A stretch of DNA of 64,000 bases, from assembly GCF_023509475.1 (NCBI RefSeq), contig NZ_JAKSDZ010000013.1:1-64000 (forward strand), read 5' to 3'. This DNA comes from Aestuariirhabdus haliotis (lineage in GTDB: Bacteria; Pseudomonadota; Gammaproteobacteria; Pseudomonadales; Aestuariirhabdaceae). A program made the position numbers and the translations under genes. Under the pieces are notes generated by a model. The model made no database searches, was not told where the DNA came from, and was given only the letters and a program-made list of their open reading frames with translations. Shown in pieces: positions 1 through 7,144 of the stretch; the first letter of the stretch is position 1; every line of letters starts with the position of its first letter.

Positions 1-99
1 TTTTTGAAAGGTCTGGACCTTACTGCAAAGACGTGCCGCGATTCTGGATTCGCCTGAAAGCCAGAGTTCATCTGAATTAATCAGAGGTGCCCTAGTTGA

Positions 100-801
100 C
101 TAACGCTTAAGACCACCCAGATTCAACGAGAGGCTACTGCCGTGGCGCATCATGGTCATGGGTGCCACTCGAAGCTCGGTATTTTTCAGCAATGGCTTAA
201 TATACTTCCAACGCATGGACGCAAAACTGTCAATTTCACCGGATTCCACTTTGCTTTCGAAGCCATTATCAAACGCCTCGAGTTCGGCTGCCAAATTGTA
301 GTCAACGCCCCTGGGATGAAGATTCGCTTGCACCAACGCCGTACTGTTATGCATGTAAAATTCCATCATATCGAGCAAAGAAAGATTGGTATCGAACAGA
401 GGCACCTCCAGGTGAAGCAATTCCAGCACCTTGCGGTGAGCCTTATCCACATCCTGTAAGGAATACCAATCGGGATACTGCTGTTGCTGCCAACGCAACT
501 CAAACTCTTCAATGGCCACTCGATACGCCGTCCAGGCCGGTTGTAACTCCGGGTAAGATCCCGAGTGTGACAGCCGGGCGGCAAGGCCATCCGCTCGATC
601 CTGCTCTTTCTTCAGGCCATCACTGCCCGCGTAATCGTGATAATCATTACCCAGATAGCTATAGAATCTGAGCATATAACTGGCGGTAACCAGTTGCATG
701 GAAAACTTCTCTTCATCACTCATGTCAGCTGCCTGAACGGAGCCGATAGAAAAAGCCATCAGTGCGATAAGGCACCAAATCTGTTTCATCGCGAACTTCA
801 T
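100..801 (-). CDS. Secreted protein of unknown function
   Basis: I do not recognise this 233-residue protein. Residues 1-24 look like a Sec signal peptide (basic start, hydrophobic core, VQA before the likely cleavage site), so it is probably periplasmic or secreted. The mature part is rich in aromatic and acidic residues, probably mostly helical, with no cysteine pair or catalytic motif I can name. A GGGAG ribosome binding site lies 7 bases before the ATG; residue 5 is a second possible Met start. It stands alone, divergent from the RDD gene. Real coding is supported by the signal peptide and RBS; function is open. Confidence 0.75.
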   Translation of the reverse strand: MKFAMKQIWCLIALMAFSIGSVQAADMSDEEKFSMQLVTASYMLRFYSYLGNDYHDYAGSDGLKKEQDRADGLAARLSHSGSYPELQPAWTAYRVAIEEFELRWQQQQYPDWYSLQDVDKAHRKVLELLHLEVPLFDTNLSLLDMMEFYMHNSTALVQANLHPRGVDYNLAAELEAFDNGFESKVESGEIDSFASMRWKYIKPLLKNTELRVAPMTMMRHGSSLSLNLGGLKR

Positions 802-1060
802 TGCGGATCTCCCTTGATGAGCAGATTGTTATTTTTGTTTCACCCTGACAAGCGCTAGCTCAGTGTTCTGCCCATACACAGTGTGTACCATCCTTTCACG
901 CGATAGCATCACTCTTTTTTACTATTTTTCACTCCCACCGACCCTGACGGCAAAAAAACAGGGATAAAAGGTATCCAGCGTAACGCCCAAAAAGGCTATA
1001 CGACCTTTGCACGCCAACCTTCAGGTTTAACAACAGCACCCATGACGCAAATTTCAAATC

Positions 1061-1079
1061 GATGTCCAGTGCCGACATC
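1061..1079. repeat. Hairpin with CAGTGCC loop, copy 1
   Basis: Inverted repeat GATGTC / GACATC (1061-1066 and 1074-1079) around the seven-base loop CAGTGCC. The inner 13 bases, GTC-loop-GAC, are identical to those of the hairpin at 5580-5604, while the outer stem bases differ but still pair. That covariation suggests a shared structural element rather than chance. Confidence 0.55.
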
Positions 1080-1089
1080 CGACTGCATC

Positions 1090-1098
1090 TGCTAGAAT
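1090..1098 (+). promoter_or_regulatory. Putative extended -10 promoter of RDD gene
   Basis: TG-C-TAGAAT fits an extended -10 element (TGnTATAAT). No good -35 is visible 17 bp upstream. A transcript starting near 1105 would begin after the longer possible start at 1062, which supports the ATG at 1137 as the true start of the RDD gene. Confidence 0.4.
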
Positions 1099-1136
1099 GT
1101 CGCTCCTTTTTAGCGACCAGTTATGACTCAAGCCCT

Positions 1137-1619
1137 ATGCATCAACCCAAACCCGAAACCCGCCTTCCCAATGCGCCTTTATGGCGTCGATTTGCCGCGA
1201 TGTTTTACGACGGTTTGTTGGTGATTGCGCTATCGATGCTCATTACCGCCCTCTATATTGGCGTTCGTGTCATGGCCAGCGGCAGTCAGGCAACCGAGCA
1301 ACAGCTCAATAACACCCAGGGCGACGCATTTCTGACATCACTGCTTTTCATCGTTATTTTTGCTTTTTTCGCAACCTTCTGGACCCGAAGCGGGCAGACT
1401 CTGGGAATGCAGGCCTGGAAAATCCGCATACAGAATGACGATGGTAGCCTGATCAGCTTGTGGCAAAGCCTGCTACGTTATCTGGTGGCTATCCCTTCGT
1501 TGCTGCTATTTGGAGGCGGTTTTTTTTGGGCCATTATCGATAAGCAGGGCCTGACCTGGCACGATCGCTACTCAATGTCTCGGGTGGTTGCTCTGGGGAA
1601 ACAGGACAATAGCGAATAA
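1137..1619 (+). CDS. RDD family membrane protein
   Basis: A 160-residue integral membrane protein of the RDD family (named for conserved Arg and Asp residues). Three hydrophobic segments lie at about residues 15-38, 58-78 and 107-130. The family arginine and aspartate sit in the first segment (RRFAAMFYDG), and a WHDRYS motif near the C-terminus is typical. Some family members have been linked to ion exchange, but the role here is unknown. The frame extends upstream to 1062, but the ATG at 1137 is preferred because the promoter-like element lies between the two. It converges on lptG, with a shared terminator between them. Confidence 0.85.
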   Translation: MHQPKPETRLPNAPLWRRFAAMFYDGLLVIALSMLITALYIGVRVMASGSQATEQQLNNTQGDAFLTSLLFIVIFAFFATFWTRSGQTLGMQAWKIRIQNDDGSLISLWQSLLRYLVAIPSLLLFGGGFFWAIIDKQGLTWHDRYSMSRVVALGKQDNSE

Positions 1620-1630
1620 CAAGTGTAAAT

Positions 1631-1666
1631 AAAAAGGCCCGATCCATAGACCGGGCCTTTTTATTT
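1631..1666. terminator. Bidirectional terminator between RDD gene and lptG
   Basis: A GC-rich stem (AAAAAGGCCCG / CGGGCCTTTTT) with a ten-base loop and runs of A on one side and T on the other, placed between two convergent stop codons. It can act on both strands. Confidence 0.9.
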
Positions 1667-1687
1667 AAATGATGCCGAAGTGGCAAA

Positions 1688-2755
1688 TCAGGCGGCTTTA
1701 CGCAGCAGATACCACCCCAGCATAAAGCACAACACAATGGGCAAGGCGATTGCGATCACCGGCGAAAAACCAAACACCATGCTCGCGGGGCCTAGCAGAT
1801 CCTGCACCACCTTAAAGGTAAAACCGAACAGCACTCCGCTGAAGATCCTGAGCCCCATGGTGACTGAGCGCAAAGGGCCAAAGACAAAGGATATTCCGAT
1901 CATAACAAGCGCCATGATACTGAATGGCTGTAACAACTTTTGCCACATCGCCAAGGCCTGCTCCGAGGCATCCAGCCCCTGCTCTTGCAGGTAACCTACA
2001 TAGGCACTCAGCCCTTGAATCGAGAGGTCTTCCGGAGGCAGGGCAATAATATTGAGGACACGAGTCGTCAGGCCGCTATCCCAGCGCAGGGTCTGATGCT
2101 GCTCAGTGAATATCTGCTCGCCCTCAACCCGGCTGATTTTGACATTTTCCAGCAGCCAATGATCTCCCTGGGTGATACCGCGATCCGCATAACTGGTTTC
2201 CAGCAACTTGTTGTCGGAGTCAAACCTGAAACGACTGATGCCGTGTAATACACCGTTTGGCTCGACCACGTTAAAATAGAGAAACTCATCCCCTTCCCGG
2301 TGCCAGACCCCGGACTGGCTGATCATGCCGGGCTCGAGCCCGTCACGCTGTAACTGCCGTTCACTGTCGGCTATTTGTTCGGTATAGGGCAGGACATATT
2401 CACCAATCGCCGAGCCCACTAACACCAGCACCAGCATTGGCTTACTGACGGCCCAAACGATACGACTCAAGCTGACTCCGGCTGCTCGCATCACCACCAG
2501 CTCGCTATGACCAGCCAGACTACCCAGTCCAACCAGACAACCCACCAGACTGGCATAGGGCAGATAATCGTAGATGCGTTTGGGGGTCTTCATCATCAGG
2601 TACCAGGCCGCCTGCGGGAGCTGATAATCCAGTTTCAAACGCTTTAACTCGGCCACGAAACCAAACAGGGTATCGAGGGAGATCAACAGCAGCAGCACCA
2701 TCAAAATGGCGTTAAAGACTGTGGTGCCAATATAGCGGTCGAGCAGTCTCATCAT
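1688..2755 (-). CDS. lptG: LPS export ABC transporter permease LptG
   Basis: Inner-membrane subunit of the LptB2FG transporter, which extracts lipopolysaccharide from the inner membrane and passes it to LptC/LptA. 355 residues: hydrophobic segments near both ends enclose a periplasmic beta-jellyroll domain, as usual for the YjgP/YjgQ family. The reading frame could begin further upstream inside lptF, but the ATG at 2755 overlaps the lptF stop as ATGA and gives the typical start M-MRLLDRYIG. lptF and lptG are therefore translationally coupled. Confidence 0.95.
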   Translation of the reverse strand: MMRLLDRYIGTTVFNAILMVLLLLISLDTLFGFVAELKRLKLDYQLPQAAWYLMMKTPKRIYDYLPYASLVGCLVGLGSLAGHSELVVMRAAGVSLSRIVWAVSKPMLVLVLVGSAIGEYVLPYTEQIADSERQLQRDGLEPGMISQSGVWHREGDEFLYFNVVEPNGVLHGISRFRFDSDNKLLETSYADRGITQGDHWLLENVKISRVEGEQIFTEQHQTLRWDSGLTTRVLNIIALPPEDLSIQGLSAYVGYLQEQGLDASEQALAMWQKLLQPFSIMALVMIGISFVFGPLRSVTMGLRIFSGVLFGFTFKVVQDLLGPASMVFGFSPVIAIALPIVLCFMLGWYLLRKAA

Positions 2756-3852
2756 GCCACCTTCACTGCGGGGCGGGCACGGAAGCGGCGCAGGATCGCC
2801 CCGCCCCAGTTCAGCACTATCGCAAGCATCAGGAAGCCCAGGTGAATAGGCCACATCGCCCATTGCCAATCCAGCCGATCATCTTCCACCGCCGCGCGGG
2901 TAGCCATAATGGAGCCCAGATAAACAAGGTATAAAATAATAGAGGGGATCAGTTTAATAAAACGACCCTGGCGCGGATTGACGCGACTCAGAGGCACCGC
3001 CAACATCACCAGAATAGGAACCATGACCGGTAACGCCAGGCGCCATAACAGCTCGGCACGATGCTCCGGGTCATCACCGTATAAACGTGGCGTACTCAGC
3101 GCTTTGGCCTCGGATATTTCGATCACATCTTCGTTCTTGGGTATTTTAAAACCGTACTTCTCATATCGGGTAATTCGAAGTTCCGGCTCACCGGGAACGA
3201 AGTCATAACGATAGCCTTCGTTTAACACCAGGTAGCGACTGCCCGTATCACTTTTTATCTCCTGGGTACCGGTTTCGGCCAACAACAGAGTCACCTTGCC
3301 CCGCGAAGCGCCAACCCCAAGAGAAGCAATAAAGACCTCATCCATGCGTTTACGATCTTCGCTCAACCGTTCGGTATAGGTCACTCGCCCCTGCGATGCC
3401 TTGTTAAAGCGACTGGGTAACAACATATCAAATTCGGTAAAGGTTTTCTGCTTGGCCAATATCCATTCCGCGTTATGCGATGCCCAGGGAGCCACCGCCA
3501 GGCTGAGGGCCCCTACCATAAGCGTCACCAGGATGCCGGGTACCATGGCGTAGAGCAACAAACGCTCAGAACTGACCCCGCAGGCACGAAGTACCGTCAT
3601 CTCACTATCAACGTAGAGACGTCCATAGGCCAGCAAAATGCCGAGGAAAATACTCAAAGGCAGCAATACCAGAAGGAAATCGGGAATCTGATAACCGATC
3701 AGTTGAAACAGGTAATCAGACTTGAGCCGCCCGGTCGCCGCCCGAGACAGGTAATGGATAAAACGGCCGCTCATTATGATCACCAGAAGAATTCCAGCTA
3801 CCGCCGAAAAAGAGAGTAAAACCTCTTTTGCTATGTAACGGAAAATGATCAA
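2752..3852 (-). CDS. lptF: LPS export ABC transporter permease LptF
   Basis: Partner of LptG in the LptB2FG complex that drives lipopolysaccharide transport to the outer membrane. 366 residues, the family's usual length. It begins MIIFRYIAKEVL, with a first membrane segment at about residues 10-32, further segments to about 120, a periplasmic jellyroll domain in the middle and three C-terminal membrane segments. It lies divergent from pepA, as in E. coli and Pseudomonas, so the roughly 210-bp gap should hold both promoters. Confidence 0.95.
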   Translation of the reverse strand: MIIFRYIAKEVLLSFSAVAGILLVIIMSGRFIHYLSRAATGRLKSDYLFQLIGYQIPDFLLVLLPLSIFLGILLAYGRLYVDSEMTVLRACGVSSERLLLYAMVPGILVTLMVGALSLAVAPWASHNAEWILAKQKTFTEFDMLLPSRFNKASQGRVTYTERLSEDRKRMDEVFIASLGVGASRGKVTLLLAETGTQEIKSDTGSRYLVLNEGYRYDFVPGEPELRITRYEKYGFKIPKNEDVIEISEAKALSTPRLYGDDPEHRAELLWRLALPVMVPILVMLAVPLSRVNPRQGRFIKLIPSIILYLVYLGSIMATRAAVEDDRLDWQWAMWPIHLGFLMLAIVLNWGGAILRRFRARPAVKVA

Positions 3853-4065
3853 ACGAAATAGTCTCCAGAATCAAATAGGGTTGCAGCTACCCTCTGCAAC
3901 GCTGACAAAAAGCCTTAGGTTGCGTAAACTGAGTCATCGGCGCGAGATCCAGTTTGGATATCTAAAATGCCCGTCCAGTTAACGTCAAGCACAGGAGCAC
4001 TCCAAGGCTCTTGCTGCGCTATTGATTATCACTTAAAGCCACCTCTAATGTCTTGCGGAGTATAC

Positions 4066-5559
4066 ATGGAATTTATCGCCAAAACCGGGGATCTGGAAAA
4101 ACTAACAAGTGCCTGCCTCGTGGTTGCTGTGGGAGAAAAAGGTCAGTTGAGTGCCGCAGCCACTGCAATTGATAAACTCGCCGGTGGCTTAATCAGCCGG
4201 GTATTGAAAGCGGGTGATATCAAGGGCAAGTATGGTCAGTCTCTGATGCTTCATGGTCTCACAGGCATCAAGGCTGAACGGGTTCTGTTGGTTGGTACCC
4301 AGCAATGCGATAAAGCGATCAAACAAGCCGATTTCATCAAGGTTGCGCGAGCCACCGCCGCTGCGATCAAGCAAGCCGGTTGTAAAGACGCCACTCTGGC
4401 ACTTCTGGGTCAAGCCGTCGATGGTGCCGATGATTATTGGAAGGCACGCCAATTGTTACAGGCAACCGGCGAAAGCAATTATCAGTTCAATCAATTGAAA
4501 AGCGAAAAGGGCCCCAAGACCTTACCCCTGCGCAAAGTTACGGTCCTGACCGAAAATCGTAGCCAAACCGGTCAGGCCAAACGTGCCGCCGAACACGCCC
4601 AGGCAATCGTCAGTGGCATCCATACTGCACGCGACCTGGGTAACCTGCCCGGTAATATTTGTACCCCCAGTTACCTGGCGACTCGAGCCAAAAACCTGGC
4701 CAAGAAAAACCCCAAACTGAGCTGTAAAGTACTCGATGAAAAGCAGATGAAAGCATTGGGCATGCATTCATTGTTGTCAGTCAGTGCGGGCAGTGCCGAA
4801 GGGGCAAAACTGATCACCATGGAATACAAGGGGGGCAAAAAAGGTGACCGGCCGATCGTTCTGCTGGGCAAAGGCATTACCTTCGACAGCGGTGGTATCA
4901 GCCTCAAGCCTGGTGCAGGAATGGACGAAATGAAATTCGATATGTGTGGTGCTGCCAGCGTTATGGGGGCGATGACCACCTTATGCGAAATGGGATTACC
5001 CATAAACGTGGTGGGCATGATCGCCAGCGCCGAGAATATGCCTGGACCGTCGGCCACCAAGCCCGGAGATGTGATCACCTCCATGTCGGGAAAAACCATC
5101 GAAGTACTCAACACTGACGCCGAAGGTCGCCTGGTACTCTGCGACGCCCTGACGTATGCCGAACGTTTCAAGCCGGCTGCCGTGGTAGATATCGCCACTC
5201 TGACCGGTGCCTGCATTGTCGCCCTGGGTCACCATATCAGCGGCCTTATCAGCAACAATGACGCTCTCGCTGACAAGCTCACCGCGGCGGGAATTTCGGC
5301 GGCCGATCAAGCCTGGCGACTACCGATGAACGATGACTACCAAAAGCAGCTCGACAGCAACTTCGCCGACATTGCCAATATTGGTGGTCCCGGTGCCGGT
5401 ACCATTACCGCCGGCTGTTTCCTGGCCCGATTTGCTGAAAAATTCGACTGGGCTCATCTGGATATCGCTGGCACGGCCTGGCACAGCGGTGCCAAAAAAG
5501 GGGCCAGTGGGCGTCCGGTTGCCTTACTGAGCCAATTCTTGCTGGATAGCGCTGCCTAA
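4066..5559 (+). CDS. pepA: Leucyl aminopeptidase PepA
   Basis: M17 family cytosolic aminopeptidase that removes N-terminal residues from peptides using two metal ions. In E. coli it also binds DNA in Xer recombination and carAB control. 497 residues. The family signature NTDAEGRL is at 349-356, and the metal-site segments KGITFDSGG and KFDMCGA are present. The frame is open back to 3967, but the ATG at 4066 has a GGAG ribosome binding site five bases away and gives the normal start (MEFIAKTG). It is followed by holC, as in Pseudomonas. Confidence 0.96.
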   Translation: MEFIAKTGDLEKLTSACLVVAVGEKGQLSAAATAIDKLAGGLISRVLKAGDIKGKYGQSLMLHGLTGIKAERVLLVGTQQCDKAIKQADFIKVARATAAAIKQAGCKDATLALLGQAVDGADDYWKARQLLQATGESNYQFNQLKSEKGPKTLPLRKVTVLTENRSQTGQAKRAAEHAQAIVSGIHTARDLGNLPGNICTPSYLATRAKNLAKKNPKLSCKVLDEKQMKALGMHSLLSVSAGSAEGAKLITMEYKGGKKGDRPIVLLGKGITFDSGGISLKPGAGMDEMKFDMCGAASVMGAMTTLCEMGLPINVVGMIASAENMPGPSATKPGDVITSMSGKTIEVLNTDAEGRLVLCDALTYAERFKPAAVVDIATLTGACIVALGHHISGLISNNDALADKLTAAGISAADQAWRLPMNDDYQKQLDSNFADIANIGGPGAGTITAGCFLARFAEKFDWAHLDIAGTAWHSGAKKGASGRPVALLSQFLLDSAA

Positions 5560-5579
5560 TCCGCGCCAACCAAAGATCG

Positions 5580-5604
5580 ACAGGCGTCCAGTGCCGACGC
5601 CTGT
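5580..5604. repeat. Hairpin with CAGTGCC loop, copy 2
   Basis: A perfect 9-bp stem (ACAGGCGTC / GACGCCTGT) around the loop CAGTGCC, in the 66-bp gap between pepA and holC. It lacks a T-run, so it is not a classical terminator. Its inner 13 bases match the hairpin at 1061-1079 exactly. It could modulate read-through or stabilise the pepA mRNA end. Confidence 0.6.
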
Positions 5605-5625
5605 TACCTTAATAACGAGGCCTCT

Positions 5626-6054
5626 GTGACTCGAATCGACTTTTATCTGCTGACAGGCGAACAGGAACAGGATGCATTTTTGTTCACCTGCCGCCTGGCC
5701 GAGAAAGCCTATCAACTTGGGCACAGGGTTTTTATCCATACTCAGGACGAGACTCAGTCCAAAGTGCTGGATGAGTTACTCTGGGGCTATAAAGGTGAAC
5801 GTTTTTTACCTCATGGCTTACTCGAGCAACAGCATAACAACACTCCGATAGAACTGGGTCATACCGAAGATGCCGGCGATCATCACGACCTGCTGATCAA
5901 TCTATCCGACCGTATACCAGATTATTTTGGCCGATTTAGTCGGGTTGCTGAAATTGTGAGCAACCATGCGGACGCCAAGCAGAAATCGAGAGATAATTTC
6001 CGCTTCTACAAACAGCGCGGCTACCCCATGCACACCCATTCGATAAGAGGCTAA
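5626..6054 (+). CDS. holC: DNA polymerase III chi subunit HolC
   Basis: The chi subunit links the clamp loader (via psi) to single-stranded-DNA-binding protein at the replication fork. 142 residues, the usual length, with the family start (RIDFYLL) and the conserved central pattern of a Rossmann-like fold. The start codon is GTG, preceded by GAGG five bases away. It sits between pepA and the unknown gene before valS, the conserved Pseudomonas order. Confidence 0.92.
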   Translation: MTRIDFYLLTGEQEQDAFLFTCRLAEKAYQLGHRVFIHTQDETQSKVLDELLWGYKGERFLPHGLLEQQHNNTPIELGHTEDAGDHHDLLINLSDRIPDYFGRFSRVAEIVSNHADAKQKSRDNFRFYKQRGYPMHTHSIRG

Positions 6055-6060
6055 GCGACC

Positions 6061-6972
6061 ATGGCCAAGAAACAATCGGCCGATGACAAGGATCTGCTGG
6101 ATGAGCTGATGTCGATTCGCCAGCTGCTCGATGACGAGCTGGAAGGGGAAACTGCGCCTAGCGATAATATCCCTATCCTCAACGAAGTGGACAATATCCA
6201 GCCTTCGCCCCCCGAGCCAGAGTCACCACCTGACACAACGGAAACAGATCATTTTGACGAACGCGCCGAAGAGGCCTTCACCAAAAATGTACAACGTGGC
6301 TCTCCCTTTCTAAAGCCGCTCACCCGAGACATGCTAGGTGAAAACCCTTTTCTGCCCAAACAGACGCTCGATAAGCTCAATGCGCAAAAAGCGCAGAGTA
6401 ACCAGATCGGAACAACCATACCGGAGAAAACATCCGTTCCAACTGACGCAGTCACAAAATCCGTGACAAAAGCAGCCTCAGAGCCGGAGCCGGTAACATC
6501 GCAAGAGCCCTCGCAACCAGAACCGGAGGCCGGGTCAGAGCTTGAATCCAGCTCAGAGTTTGAATCTAGATCAGTGACACGGGAACCATCGCAACAAACC
6601 TCACTCCTATTGCCTGAGCAATCCCCTGAAACCGAAGCCAGCGGTCTCCTCGCGGAATCAAGCCCTGAACCGGCCCAGATAAAACCCGAGACGCCAAAGA
6701 ATGATTATCTGGAGCCGCTGTCCGCAGACCCATCACGCAAATCATCGAGAAGAAGATCGCCCCGATCATCACTATCGCCGGAACAACAGGCCTTGCTGCG
6801 AAACCGCCTCGAAAGCGAAGGAGAATTAATCGTTCAGGAGATCGTCGATGAAATGATTCCCGCCCTGGAGGCCGACCTGCGCAAGAGATTGCATAAGCAT
6901 TTGTACAGTCTGCTTGATAACCCCGATAGCCTGGAGCCACCCGAAAATCTGGATGAGCCCGACAACGCTTGA
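6061..6972 (+). CDS. Acidic low-complexity protein between holC and valS
   Basis: A 303-residue protein with no domain I recognise. The N-terminal 90 residues are acidic with a short helical start (LLDELMSIRQLLDDEL). Residues about 105-215 are low-complexity, rich in Glu, Pro, Ser and Thr with repeated SEPEP-like runs, and probably disordered. A short basic Arg/Ser patch follows near 225-237. The C-terminus (about 240-290) looks like an amphipathic helix pair. It starts six bases after the holC stop, so it is likely co-transcribed. Pseudomonas has an unknown gene at the same place. A role with HolC is only a guess from position. Confidence 0.8.
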   Translation: MAKKQSADDKDLLDELMSIRQLLDDELEGETAPSDNIPILNEVDNIQPSPPEPESPPDTTETDHFDERAEEAFTKNVQRGSPFLKPLTRDMLGENPFLPKQTLDKLNAQKAQSNQIGTTIPEKTSVPTDAVTKSVTKAASEPEPVTSQEPSQPEPEAGSELESSSEFESRSVTREPSQQTSLLLPEQSPETEASGLLAESSPEPAQIKPETPKNDYLEPLSADPSRKSSRRRSPRSSLSPEQQALLRNRLESEGELIVQEIVDEMIPALEADLRKRLHKHLYSLLDNPDSLEPPENLDEPDNA

Positions 6973-7097
6973 AGCGGCCTTCGCTTTGCTTGCGCCGAAC
7001 CTTGCCCTGCTCGCCCTTTCCTGACCCGAGGATAAATTGGCAAGGATTATCGCGTAGATTCGATTATCCCCTATGGCTCGTCAGGAGGCGACGCATG

Positions 7098-7103
7098 TAT
7101 AAT
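7098..7103 (+). promoter_or_regulatory. Putative -10 of a valS promoter
   Basis: A perfect TATAAT preceded directly by TG, 42 bases before the valS start. No good -35 hexamer is present at the right distance. It would give a leader of about 35 bases. It suggests valS is transcribed on its own as well as by read-through from holC. Confidence 0.5.
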
Positions 7104-7144
7104 GCTGCGCTTGACTGATCCAATGAGAAGACCTCTAGAACACC

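Larger units (their letters stand above)
802..1136. other. Intergenic region between divergent genes
   Basis: No gene is seen here. It holds a 13-bp perfect palindrome (TACACA-G-TGTGTA, 875-887) about 75 bp upstream of the secreted-protein gene, which could be an operator; an A/T-rich stretch around 915-960; a hairpin at 1061-1079 described separately; and a -10-like element before the RDD gene. No convincing promoter for the minus-strand gene was identified. Confidence 0.5.

Noticed and set aside
1062-1136. N-terminal extension of the RDD protein
   Set aside because: The extension contains the likely promoter and is not part of the family domain; ATG at 1137 preferred.
4671-5216. 181-codon antisense frame over pepA
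   Set aside because: Shadow of the pepA catalytic domain; no independent start signals.
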